Part shown: positions 48,694-59,221 of the stretch, one piece after another
Layout of the letters: every line of letters starts with the position of its first letter
Position numbering within the stretch: position 1 is the first letter of the stretch
NCBI GenBank assembly: GCA_019914995.1
Contig: CM034127.1
Coordinates: 6,820,001-6,884,000, forward strand
Direction: 5' to 3'
Length of the DNA stretch: 64,000 nt
Origin: Acanthochlamys bracteata
Taxonomy: Eukaryota > Streptophyta > Magnoliopsida > Pandanales > Velloziaceae
The notes under the pieces: generated by a model
The model's database searches: none
What the model saw: only the letters and a program-made list of their open reading frames with translations
What the model was told of the DNA's origin: nothing
Position numbers and translations under genes: made by a program

Positions 48694-48866
48694 GATACGA
48701 TTTTCAAAAAATAGTTATATATAATGACGTATTCGCCCTCAAATAAGACCAAAATTATAAAATTGAATCTAAAATTGCACAATTAGTTGCGTGCATATGT
48801 ACTGTTAGATTTTCGATTGGACGATTCAAATTTAGACATAACACATAGTAGACGATATGCGTATCT
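48694..48866 (+). repeat. Dispersed repeat arm, copy 3
   Basis: Matches 4553-4741 directly and 4012-4190 inverted. Shared blocks are AAAATAGTTATATATAATG, AAATTATAAAATTGAATCT, and GGACGATTCAAATTTAGAC. It ends next to a TA microsatellite at 48867-48888. Confidence 0.65.
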
Positions 48867-48888
48867 CATATATACATATATATATATA

Positions 48889-49612
48889 TGGGTACTCCTT
48901 TCTCTACTATTCAGGATTCCGACACTTCGTAAAAATAAACAGCCATAATTGTATCAGGAGAGATCAGTGCGCGGACATTTTTTAAAAACCGTATTAACTC
49001 TTCTATTCTCTTTCCTCTTTAAAAAAATAATTGTATTAAACTATACTTTCACTAACAACTTTATATATTTTCTTTCCTCTTCTTATATTAATCTTTAATT
49101 ATTCTTAACTTAATTCTTTTGTTAGTTTAATTTTATTAAGTTGATTTAATTTTAATTATCGATCAGTTATTGAACAGTAACTGGTCGATAATCAACCAGC
49201 TACCGACCATTTACTAATTGGTAACTGATAACAGATAAATAACTAGTCGATACCTAATCAATAACTGATCGTTACAGACTAATAATAATTCATTTATTAA
49301 TTTAATTTTGTGTAGTTAATTTAAGTCCAATTATTGACCAGCAACTGGTCGATGTTTTACTAGTTACCAATGAGTAATTATTGGTCGGTAATTGATCGAT
49401 AACTATTTGATAATTGGTCAGTTATCAAGCAGTTACTGGCTGGTAACTGGTTGATAGCTGATCAACTAATTACTGATTAGTAATTAATTAGTGAAAATAT
49501 AATAATGATGCAATCATTTTTTTCGAAGAGAAAAAATAAAAAAATAATCTCTTCTGATCGTGACCGCTCATTTGTATGAAGTATAGTAGTGCTGAATAGT
49601 AGGAGTGACTAT
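48889..49612. mobile_element. Possible non-autonomous DNA transposon with internal GGTCGATA repeats
   Basis: The left end GGGTACTCCTTTCTCTACTA (continuing TTCAG) and the right end read inward (GTCACTCCTACTATTCAG) form an imperfect inverted repeat that continues into CACTTCGTA / TACTTCATAC. The interior (about 49155-49490) is crowded with short repeats in both orientations: GGTCGATAA, TGATCGATAAC, AACTGGTCGAT, CAGTTACTGG. Such clusters resemble transposase-binding subterminal repeats. No clean target duplication is visible, so superfamily is not assigned. Confidence 0.5.
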
Positions 49613-49870
49613 AACCCGTGCGATGTGCGCACATAGTGCATATCAGCATGTGCGCACACAAAGCACTATTCAAGCACATCACGCACATTGATTATGGACC
49701 GCGGATCAAGATCCGACAATCCACAATCACTCTCACATATCTCATTTACTAGATTACTGTAGTTCGCGCCCTTCACAGCTTCTGTATATATCATGGTTTT
49801 TTCTTTTTTTTTTTCGTTCTGTACTCTTCTCCCGTAATATGTTTCAAGTGAATGACCATATATATATATA

Positions 49871-51380
49871 GGGATGGGATGTACAACATCCCATCCCTTT
49901 GTACACATGTTTTACTATAGGCACAGGTCTAGGATCAACGGCTGTGATTGTTTTATTTAATTTTTCAACGGTGCAGATGAATGATCAGGAATATAACTAC
50001 TAAGCAGCGGGCGAGGGTTTTATTCGTTCACCATGCTTATTTTCTTCATCTGTCTGCAACGGCGCTTGCGTCTTCTCCTCCCCGAGCCGAATCAAGTTCT
50101 CCGACCGGCTCGATTTCGCGATTCCAGCCAGAATCGAATTCTTGGCGGCTCAATTTTGTGATTCCGATTTTCGTTCGGCTTTTTGATCAAGATCTCGGCT
50201 CGATTTCGTTTTTGCCGATCTCTTCTAATTTTTTATTTTGTCGATCTCTTCTAATTTTTATGGATTTATTTTTTACGGTGTATTGGATTTTATTTTTAGG
50301 GTGTATTGGATTTGATTTTAATGGTATATTGGATTTGATTTTAACGGTGTATTGGTTTGATTTTAACGGTGTATTGGATTTGATTTTAAGGTGCAGTGTT
50401 GGATGGATAGTTGGCTCGGAAATTATATGTTGAATGAATGCGTGGTTGCCAAAATTGAGACGGGACATTGGTTTCCTGTATTACAGCTGTTGGAGATTTT
50501 CATATGAGGCAATGATGGGGTTTGCAGTTTTTTTTGACTCACTTTGCACTGCCTCTCTTAAGCACACAGCAAGGCAGTCGGGATGGCCATGCATGGCAAC
50601 CACTGCAGTTGTGACTTTAGAAAAGGCAGTGCAGAGAGGAAAAAAACGATGGATTGTTGCGAATAGTCCTGAAATGAAATTGTATCTTTGAATCTCAGTG
50701 GTTACAGTAAAAACATGGAACCACTGAGCCTCATTCCTCCTCCGTCTCTATTGTTTCTTTGTTGTTGATGAATGAATGCAGGAAATCTAGCTCGTGGAGC
50801 TCTTGCTAATGTCTCTGTCGTGAAATACTATAAATGTAATTCCTCATCTGTTGTAAATCTTCTTTTTCGCTGGAAATGTAACAAGATTTTTCTCCTGTAA
50901 TTCTCTTACAATAATTTCTTTGTAATTTCTCTACTGTAATTCGATTTGCATTGTAATTCTCTTCGACGCTGTTAATACAAATTCTTTTTAAATTGCTGAG
51001 ATAATCTGGAATGTTATCATCAAATCTAATAAAAATAAAACATAAAAGACAAAAGCAAAAGAATTATATTATCGTTTAAAATTAACCGAAACATATTAGC
51101 TAAAAACTTAATACAAGCGTACCGAATCCTTATAATAACGCTGAACGTAGCAACGTACAACATCATTATAATAACTCACTAATTAAATACTTATTATGTG
51201 TCAGCATTCTTATCTTATCGTTTTATTCACAACTCATTAATCACGTATTCATATGTTCTTAAATGCTACACCTACTCTCTCCCACGTTGTATCTCTCCCG
51301 CTCTGTTTCTCTCTGGCTCTCTATTTTTTCTTTTGTTATTTCGTTCTTCTTCTTTCATTTTTTCTCTAATTTGCTTTTAA
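49871..51380. repeat. Left inverted terminal repeat of the MULE
   Basis: Pairs with 54360-56408. Similarity is strong to about 51160 and weaker after that. It contains one unit of the GC-rich CGGCTCGATTTCG sequence at 50090-50215 and a minisatellite at 50272-50400. Open frames in this arm (for example 49981-50433) are mirrored on the opposite strand of the other arm and carry no domain. Confidence 0.88.
50272..50400 (+). repeat. Minisatellite, about 21-24 bp unit, five to six copies, in MULE left arm
   Basis: Repeats of GGTGTATTGGATTTGATTTT with small variants. The inverted counterpart lies at about 55395-55530 in the right arm. Confidence 0.8.
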
Positions 51381-51560
51381 TCTCAATTCAAATACTAGTA
51401 CTATTATAAGCAATAACGTTATAAGCAAGAAGATAATACAAAAATAAAAAGTAAGTTTATATCTCAAAACAAAACCCATACAACTTTTACAGTTGAACAA
51501 AACTATAATTTACATATGATAGCTATACAAAATTTACATTTGAACAATAGTCATCCAGCT

Positions 51561-54011
51561 TCATAGATCAATCTCAAAATCATCACCTATTGATAATTCA
51601 TCACCACTGTCGTTATGTATAATTTCATTATCTTCACTGTGTTTGTCTTCGTCGGCAACTTCATCAATAACTGTCAAGTAAGAAATTTTAACAAAAGTTA
51701 ACACTAATTTTAATCCGAAAAGATAGTAAATTAGGAGAAAAGATTAAGTAGCAGTTATACTTACTTTTTTTTTCTTTCTATTTGGATTGTTAGGACAATT
51801 TCGTTTGTCGTGTTTAACACCAATCTTGTTACAACATGCACATCTTCTGTATATCTTTGCTTTAGCTCTTGCAAGAGATTTCTCTAAACCACTTTTTATT
51901 CTACTACTACCAACATTTAACGAAGCTTTTACTTCTTTTTTCCTTCCCTTGATCTATGAAATATTTGGATTCAAAAGTAGAATTTGAGATGCATTAACAG
52001 CACCTTGAGAGCTGTCGTTGGCAGTGTATGAATTGACTTTTGAGCTCTCATTAGTCATCTTTACTTCATTGATTTGCAATGATAATTTTTGTAATGTTTG
52101 CAACATCAATTGGAAAGTCTCGTCTGCTTCACCTGCGTCATAACACAACTGGCTAGAAATCTTTAGGAGTTGGGTAGTTCTCAGCAGATCAGAATTTTTA
52201 TGCCCTCTTACTGCTCCACCATCATACTCAGCTCTATATTTATTGGCTCGTTTCATCTACCTCTTGAGAATGAAGTTATCCGGTATTTTCATATCACGGG
52301 ATTGAAAAATTTTTAAAAGATGTCCACAAAGAATTCCTACAAATTCAAATAATTTGCATTCACAATAACCTTGCTTTGTGGTATGATTGAATCTGACCAT
52401 CCATGAACGATCGTCACCGAGAACTCGAGATTTATATATGTAAGTCGTGAATCAATCACTACACTTTTCATCATCATATAGAATATACTCTGCTTGAGCT
52501 TTTTCAAATTCTCTTTTGAATCTGTCATACATATTTCTAATATATACATTTGCTGCATTCTTCAAAAGAAAGGCATGACCATCAACAATACGGTTAGAGT
52601 GTTCGCTAATATAATATTCTTTCTTTTCCTTTTCAACAATTTTAGCCAAACACTTATCGTTCTTCACTACAAACTCATGAAGAGTTGTAGTCGGGTGGAA
52701 AAAATTATCGTAAACAGAATTCATAACTTCAGAGCGTCCTGCAGTGTTCATACAGGTATAAAAAATATCTAAATAATAAACTGGAGCCCATTTTTTTCGA
52801 ATGTCATACAACCCCTATAGCCATTCGTTCTCTTCCAAACTGTACTTACATATCAATTCATTCCATCTCGATTCAAAAACACAAGGAGTATAAGTTTCCC
52901 GAATACACATTCGAATATCTTTTTTGAATTGTGATTTTTTGAAATAAACATGTGGAAGTTTTTCAGGAAATTTCTTCATCACATGATATAAGCAAAATCG
53001 ATGTCGTGTGGTAGGAAATACCTTCTCAACTGTTGCAGTCATAGCCCGATCTTGCTCCGTAATGATAGAAGATGGAGCACGCCTCCCCATAACTGCAAGC
53101 CATGTCTCAAGCAGCCAAATGAAGGACTCTTCCGTTTCATCCAAAAGTAATGCACAACCAAACTGAATCGACTGCATATGATGATTAACTCCAGTAAATG
53201 GGGCAAACGGCATCGCATACACATTCGTACGATACGTTGTATCGAAAAACAGCACATCACCAAAATACTTAAACTGCATGCGTGATCGACCATCAACCCA
53301 AAAAAAATTTATTGCCCTTGCTTCGCTATCCATTTGTATTGCATAAAAAAAATTCTGATCTTCTATGCTCTTCTTCTTAAAAAAATTGAGCGCTGCTGTG
53401 GCATCCCCTTGGACAGGTTTTTTGTATTCTTTCGATGGTCCCAAATGATTCCAACAATCTCTGTCATCAAAACCAATCTGTGATCCGTCGAGAATATCTA
53501 CAACTTTATTCACGGGTATACCTTCGTCACGAAATGAGTCGATTAATATCTTAGCTGCAGCTGGCATATGTTTACAGACAGGCATTCGCATTCTCTTCGC
53601 TGGGCTGACAAAATTATGATTATGCTCATCAATATATTGAGTCACATTCCACGATCCAGTTGGTTGCTTTGTCACTTTCATTCTGGCAGGACATCCACAT
53701 TTCACTGTAGACCTGCTTCTCTTCTCAGTAGCTTCTCTTTTGGACCCCTCATCGGTTTGTTTTTTGCCATCTCCCTATAATTTCCAAAACGCTGACAAGT
53801 CATTAGACATGCACTGACTTCATCGGAACCTTTTTTCTTCTCTGTACTTCGAATAACAGCACTAAATCCAGTTGCTCTTCCATAATATATATAAAGTTCT
53901 TTTGCAGCTTCAAGAGTTGAAAAAACCATATCCAAGCATGGTGACTTCTCCTTCTCTGCATTTACATTCTGAGTTGATGAAGTAGAACACTCGGTTGGAT
54001 TTGTTTGGAAC
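51561..54011 (-). pseudogene. FAR1-type MULE transposase, decayed
   Basis: Domains in order on the - strand: FAR1 DNA-binding domain (about 53935-53640: FSTLEAAKELYIYYGRATGF, then KCGCPARMKV and DEHNHNFVSPAKR). MULE transposase core follows (FKYFGDVLFFDTTYRTN, GCALLLDETEESFIWLLETW, SSIITEQDRAM, HRFCLYHVMKKFPEKL). Then a SWIM zinc finger at about 52370-52300 (CECKLFEFVGILCGH). A C-terminal zinc knuckle follows (CACCNKIGVKHDKRNC, about 51840-51790), and an acidic last exon (51670-51561) after an intron at 51764-51671. An upstream splice acceptor lies at 54011. Breaks: a frameshift near 53720-53745 and four in-frame stops at 52817-52815 (after NEWL), 52454-52452, 52259-52257 (after FILKR) and 51956-51954. 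All four stops fit C-to-T type transitions. The copy cannot make full-length transposase. Confidence 0.92.
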
Positions 54012-54359
54012 GCTATAAAAGCAGAATTGCGTTAAAAATCTAAAAAGCTTTAGCATCACAAAGATGTATTCTTTTAAAAAAAATTTTGTTCTTCGTTCAT
54101 TCATTGTTCTGTTCCACTTTCAATATTTTAAAAATTAAGGAAAGTAACAAAGATTCAGATTGTATTTTATTATGCGTGTTTTAAATCCAGTAATACGATA
54201 TTAAAACAAAAAATCATATTATTAAGAAATATGTTAGGTAAACACTTTCAACGTGTTGAAGCATAGAGAAGAAAAAAAGAGCTCAGAAGCTGTGACGAAT
54301 TGTACACAGAAGAATAAAAAATACAGTGAAATATTTGTATTGAGATTTAACTAAGCTTG

Positions 54360-56408
54360 TTTGGCAAATAATGAAAGAAAAAGAACGAAATAAAAGAGCA
54401 ACTGAAGTAGAGGCGCGAGAAACAGAGAACAAGACGGAAAACAGAGGCGCGAGAAATAGAGAGCAAGACGGAAAAACAGCGCGGGAAAATGGTAGGTGGT
54501 CACTGTGCTAGCATTTAATGTAATTAAATGAGTTGTGATTAAAACATAGAATTGTGATTAAAGTATAACTAATTTTTATTTTGTGAGTTATAATTATGCA
54601 GTGCATGGATCATACGTTTTGTGATTGCGTGGATCACTTTGAATCGTCTTACGTTGTTACGTTCAGTCGGTACGCTTGTATTAAGTTTTTAACTAATATG
54701 TTTCGGTTAATTTTAAACGATAATGTAATTCTTTTGCTTTTGTCTTTTATGTTTTATTTTTATTAGATTTGATGATAACAGTGCAGATTATCTCAGCAAT
54801 TTATAAAGAATTTGTATTAACAGCGTCGAAGAGAATTACAATGCAAATCGAATTACAGTAGAGAAATTACAAAGAAATTATTGTAAGAGAATTACAGGAG
54901 AAAAATCTTGTTACATTTCCAGCGGAAAAGAAGATTTACAACAGATGAGGAATTACATTTACAGTATTTCACGACAGAGACATTCGCAAGAGCTCCACGA
55001 GCTAGATTTCCTGCATTCATTCATCAACAACAAAGAAACAATAGAGACGGAGGAGGAATGAGGCTCAGTGGTTTCATGTTTTTACTGTAGGCACTGAGAT
55101 TCAAAGATACAACTTCATTTCAGGACTGTTCGCAACAATCCATCGTTTTTTCCTCTCTGCACTGCCTTTTCTAAAGTCATATCTGCAGTGGTTGCCATGC
55201 ATGACCATCCCGACTGCCTTGCTGTGTGCTTAAGAGAGGCAGTGCAAAGTGAGTCAAAAAAAAAACTGCAAACCCCATCATTGCCTCATATGAAAATTTC
55301 CAACAGCTGTAATACAGGAAACTAATGTCTCGTCCCAATTTTGGCAACCATGCATTCATTCAACATATAATTTCCGAGCCAACTATCCATCCAACCACTG
55401 CACCTTAAAATCAAATCCAATACACCATTAAAATCAAACCAATACACCGTTAAAATCAAATCCAATACACCGTAAAAATCAAATCTAATACACGGTAAAA
55501 ATAAAATCCAATACACCATAAAAAATAAATCCGTAAAAATTAGAAGAGATAGGCAAAATCAAAACAAATTATCAAAAATTAAAATAAATCCTCGAAAATT
55601 CAAAACAAATTATAAAAGGTTAAAAGTTCGAAGTTGGCCGGAGTCGGAGTTGAAGCCGGAGAGAAACTGAGCCGTAACCGAGCGGTGAACTCGATTTTGC
55701 TCGTTTCGACGGTAACTGCATCTGCACCGTTGAAGCCGATAAGTGCTACAGAAATCGCAGCCGTTGAACCGAGTCAAGTGCCAACAGTAAAACATCTGCA
55801 CCGAGCCGGACGAAGCTGGAGATGAAATCGAGCCCGAATCTCGATCACAAGCCGAAATGGACACCGGGATCCGACATCGAGCCGTAACCGAGCCGAGACA
55901 ACTTGATTTTGCTCGTTTCGAAGCCGGAGTCGAAGTCGGCCGGAGGTGAACTCGAGCCCAGATCTCGATCAAAAGCCGAGATGGACAAAAGGATCCGAAA
56001 TCGGAGCCATAACCCAGCAGAGACACCTCGATTTTTGCTCGTTTTGAAGCCGGAACCGGAATCAAAATCGGAGACGAAATCGAGCCGAAATCTTGATCAA
56101 AAAGTCGAACGGAAACCGGAATCACAAAATTGAGCCGCCAAGAATTCGATTCCGGCTGGAATCGCGAAATCAAGCCGGCCGGAGAACTCGATTCGGCTCG
56201 GGGAGGAGAAGAAGCGAGCGCCGCTGCAGACAGATGAAGAAAATAAGCATGGTGAACGAATAAAACCCTCGCCCGCTGCTTAGTAGTTATATTCCTGATC
56301 ATTCATCTGCACTGTTGAAAACTTAAATAAAACAATCACAGCCGTTGATCCTAGACCTGTGCATATAGTAAAATATGTGTACAAAGAGATGAGATGTGCC
56401 TACATCCC
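54360..56408. repeat. Right inverted terminal repeat of the MULE
   Basis: Inverse of 49871-51380 but about 500 bp longer. Most of the excess is the GC-rich tandem array at 55800-56110. The stretch 54400-54480 also has a short duplication (GGCGCGAGAAA...GAGCAAGACGGAAAA). Confidence 0.88.
55640..56150. repeat. GC-rich tandem array in the MULE right arm
   Basis: Units of roughly 115-130 bp starting near 55800, 55911 and 56030 repeat the order TTTTGCTCGTTT, GAAGCCGGA, AAATCGAGCC, ATCTCGATCA, AAGCCGA and GGATCCGA. Copies are diverged, with weaker copies to the left. The left arm (50090-50215) has about one unit, so this array accounts for much of the arm-length difference. Confidence 0.75.
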
Positions 56409-57421
56409 ATATATATATTTTAAATTTTTAAATAAATTTTTTAAATATTTATAAAATATGTATTAAAAAATATAAAATTAAAAATTAAAAAATTTTGTTG
56501 AAAAAATGAAGAGCTAAACGCACCCCTAAACTAATCGTTCGAATCGATAATTTTTAAATTTACTTAAACAGTTCGGTGTTCATATCTGAATCTGCTAATT
56601 ATGATTATAACTGAGGAACGAGTTTCATTTCGGTTCGTACAAAATAGAGATAACAGAAGTGATTATGCTAGCTATTGTGAAATTATTATATCCGTAGGCG
56701 TGTACTTATGCTTATTTTTAATATTTATATACCTATCCATTATCGCATGACATGCAACGTAATCATTCATGACTAAAAGTAATATATAATGAGAACGCTC
56801 AGTTGAAATTATGCGTTACAATTTAGCAATAATTAGAATATTTTACTCACCGTATAAATACTTAATAATTATTATAATTCTTAATTACAAAAATGTTTAC
56901 ATTATTTAATATTGAATATTAATTTTTACTGAAATGTATTTAAAAATGAAGTCTTTTAAATATATTAAAGTAAAATGTTAAATTAAATAGAAAAAGTAAT
57001 TTAATATATATCATAATTTATTAATAAATATTTTGCTTTAGCATTTATTATTTAAAATACTTTTTACGTAAATACATTAATAACTAAATATTTATATCAA
57101 TAAGCTTGTTATTTTCATCCGATGAATGGGTTGGATTGCTAAAGTTTGCAACTTATGTAGTGTTTCAAATTCGGAAAGTAAATTTTAAAAATAAAGTTCG
57201 GTAAGAAGAAGAGTGCCATAGAAATAAAATTTAAAATAATATTTGAAATAAATAAAATAAAATTTAAACCTAAATTTTGATAAAATAAAATTTAATATAA
57301 TAAATATTAGAAATAATAATTGAAATATATGAATTAAATATTTTAAGAAAAGAAGTGTATAGCAAACGTTTGTTTTCCCGCTAAAATTGGAAACCTAAGA
57401 GATGAAGGTTCACCAACACGA
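56409..57421. other. AT-rich DNA between the MULE and the PPR gene
   Basis: Positions 56418-56530 are very AT-rich and end in GCTAAACGCACCCCTAA, which looks like the right end of a Tourist-like MITE whose left part is not seen; the MULE target site lies at its edge. The rest (56530-57421) is AT-rich and must include the PPR gene promoter. Nothing else is recognised. Confidence 0.4.
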
Positions 57422-59221
57422 ATGCCTCCACCTCCTCTCTCTTCCTTCCTCGTCACCGCCGTCGCTACCGGCTCTCTTAGGCTTGCGCATAGCATTCACG
57501 GCCAGTTACATATTCTCGGACTCCACCGTGACACATTCTTGACGGCGCAACTCATCTCCACCTACTCACGCTTGAGCCTTCCCTCTCTTTCGCGACTTGT
57601 CTTCGATTCCAATCCGCAAAATCTCTCGAATCTTGCACTGTGGAACGCAGTCCTTGCCGCTTACCTTCGTAATGGGATCTTCAGTGAGTCTATATCTCTT
57701 TTCAAACGTCTTTGGAATGCTTGTATGTTACCTGATAGTTTTACTCTATCAATCGTCACCAAAGCTGCGACCGAGCTTCGGCAATTAACAACTGGGGAAA
57801 TGATTCATACTATGATTCTGAAACTTGGCTTGTCTTCGGATTGTGTTCTATACAATTCTGTGATGGGGTTGTACTCAAAGTGTGGTGAGTTTTGCTGTGC
57901 ACGGAATGTGTTTGATGAAATGCCTTTGAGAAGTGTTGCTTCTTGGAACATGATGATGTCTGAATTTAGGGACTTAGGGAATGTCGGGAGTAAGCTGAAT
58001 GTTTGGAAGCTTTTGGTTCAGATGCAGGAGGAAGGGTTGAACCTGGATGCATACACACTCTCTCTGACTCTTCCTCTTTGTGAGAAGTGTTATGGAAAGG
58101 AGATACATGGTTATGCTATAAAGCATGGTTTGGATTCGGATCTACATGTGCAGAGCTGCCTTATTGACATGTACTCGAGGACAAAAGACGTTGCGTTTGC
58201 TAGATGCATTTTTGATAGAATATTCGTCAAGAATGTGGTTGTTTGGACGGCTATGATTTCAGGGTATGTGGATAACGAGTGTTTTGAGAAAGCTCTTGAG
58301 CATTTTAGGCTGATGTGCCTGAGAAATGATGTGGTACCTAACATGATCACTCTTGTCGCTATCCTCCCAGCAATAGGGTACCTTGCAAGCTTTTTGGAAG
58401 GGAAGCAAGTTCATGGCTTTTCATTTAGGCTCGGTTTGAGTGCTGAAGTTTCATTAAATAATGCTTTGATTGACATGTACTCAAAATGTGGGAGCGTGGT
58501 ATATGCAAGCCGTGTCTTTGATAGTAACTCCTGGGAAAAGGATGTTATATCATGGAGCTCAATGCTTAAATGTCATGCAACACATGGAAGAGCAAAGGAA
58601 GCTATTCTTCTATTTAGAAGGATGTGCAACCTTGGCATAGAGGTAGACCATATATCTAGCATTAGTATTCTTTCTTCTTGTGGCAAGGGAGGTCTTGTCA
58701 CTGAAGGTATAGACATATACAATTCCTTGGTGAATGACCATGGAATTAGTCCTTCTATGGAAATGTACAGTTGTGTAGTTGACATGCTTGGTCGAGCTGG
58801 CAAGCTGAATGAGGCTTTGGATTTTATCAATAACATGCCACTGGTTCCCAGCCCAAGTGTTTGGGGCGCTCTGTTTAGCGCTTCTATAATTCATAATAAT
58901 AAGGAAATGCAAGATCATGCGTACAGATCTATTATTCAGTCTGAACCTGAGAACCCATCCAATTATGTATCAATCTCGAATATACATGCTTTTGCAGGAA
59001 GATGGAATTCAGTAGTAGAAGTTAGGACGCAGATGAGAGAAAGAGGGCTGGAAAAGATTACCGGTTGCAGTTGGATTAAAGTCAACCTTAGAACCCATTC
59101 TTTCGTAGTTGCTGACAAGACTCATTGTTGTTCTGATATGATATATTCAGCTTTAGATAGCCTTGTCTTAGCAATGAGGGAAGCAAATTATGAGCCAAAC
59201 TTTGAGAGATTCATTTATTAA
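57422..59221 (+). CDS. PLS-class pentatricopeptide repeat protein, E/E+ subgroup
   Basis: Intronless gene of 599 codons, typical for plant PPR proteins. These bind organelle RNA base by base; PLS members with E/E+ ends act in C-to-U editing of chloroplast or mitochondrial transcripts. PPR motifs run from about residue 70 to 490, for example WNAVLAAYLRNGIFSESISL, YNSVMGLYSKCGEFCCARNV, VVWTAMISGYVDNECFEKAL, NALIDMYSKCGSVVYASRVF, VISWSSMLKCHATHGRAKEA and YSCVVDMLGRAGKLNEALDF. The E motif starts at VWGALFSASIIHNNKEM (about 490) and E+ follows (NYVSISNIHAFAGRWNSV, then GCSWIKVNLRTHSFVVADK). The frame ends about 30 residues later without a DYW deaminase domain, so editing would need a partner. The start at 57422 is the first ATG after a stop-rich AT region; the N-terminus is short and a targeting peptide is not obvious. 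One PPR unit (about residues 170-235) is irregular. Confidence 0.93.
   Translation: MPPPPLSSFLVTAVATGSLRLAHSIHGQLHILGLHRDTFLTAQLISTYSRLSLPSLSRLVFDSNPQNLSNLALWNAVLAAYLRNGIFSESISLFKRLWNACMLPDSFTLSIVTKAATELRQLTTGEMIHTMILKLGLSSDCVLYNSVMGLYSKCGEFCCARNVFDEMPLRSVASWNMMMSEFRDLGNVGSKLNVWKLLVQMQEEGLNLDAYTLSLTLPLCEKCYGKEIHGYAIKHGLDSDLHVQSCLIDMYSRTKDVAFARCIFDRIFVKNVVVWTAMISGYVDNECFEKALEHFRLMCLRNDVVPNMITLVAILPAIGYLASFLEGKQVHGFSFRLGLSAEVSLNNALIDMYSKCGSVVYASRVFDSNSWEKDVISWSSMLKCHATHGRAKEAILLFRRMCNLGIEVDHISSISILSSCGKGGLVTEGIDIYNSLVNDHGISPSMEMYSCVVDMLGRAGKLNEALDFINNMPLVPSPSVWGALFSASIIHNNKEMQDHAYRSIIQSEPENPSNYVSISNIHAFAGRWNSVVEVRTQMRERGLEKITGCSWIKVNLRTHSFVVADKTHCCSDMIYSALDSLVLAMREANYEPNFERFIY

Larger units (their letters stand above)
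49871..56408 (-). mobile_element. Mutator-like element (FAR1-type MULE) with very long inverted repeats
   Basis: A 6,538-bp element with a decayed transposase on the - strand. A 9-bp ATATATATA lies on both sides (49862-49870 and 56409-56417), the duplication length of Mutator elements, though low in complexity. Terminal inverted repeats run inward from GGGATGGGATGT on the left and, read inward, GGGATGTAGGCACAT on the right. They share GTCTAGGATCAACGGCTGTG, then GCAGCGGGCGAGGGTTTTAT, and stay recognisable to about 51380 and 54360, so the arms are about 1.5 and 2.0 kb. The left terminus is itself a perfect hairpin with 12-bp arms (49871-49882 and 49886-49897). Confidence 0.92.

Noticed and set aside
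49155-49490. Clustered short repeats resembling a CRISPR array
   Set aside because: Repeats are short, degenerate and in both orientations without regular spacers, in plant nuclear DNA; subterminal transposon repeats fit better.
52815-53705. Host FAR1/FHY3 transcription factor gene
   Set aside because: The domain is the same, but it lies inside a MULE with inverted repeats and target duplications and carries four stops and a frameshift, so it is transposase and not a domesticated host gene.
55610-56302. 230-codon open frame on the - strand in the MULE right arm
   Set aside because: It is the tandem GC-rich array of the inverted repeat read through; the left arm has only a short version and no domain is present.
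58111-58918. Open frames antisense to the PPR gene
   Set aside because: Shadows of a well-supported repeat protein on the + strand.
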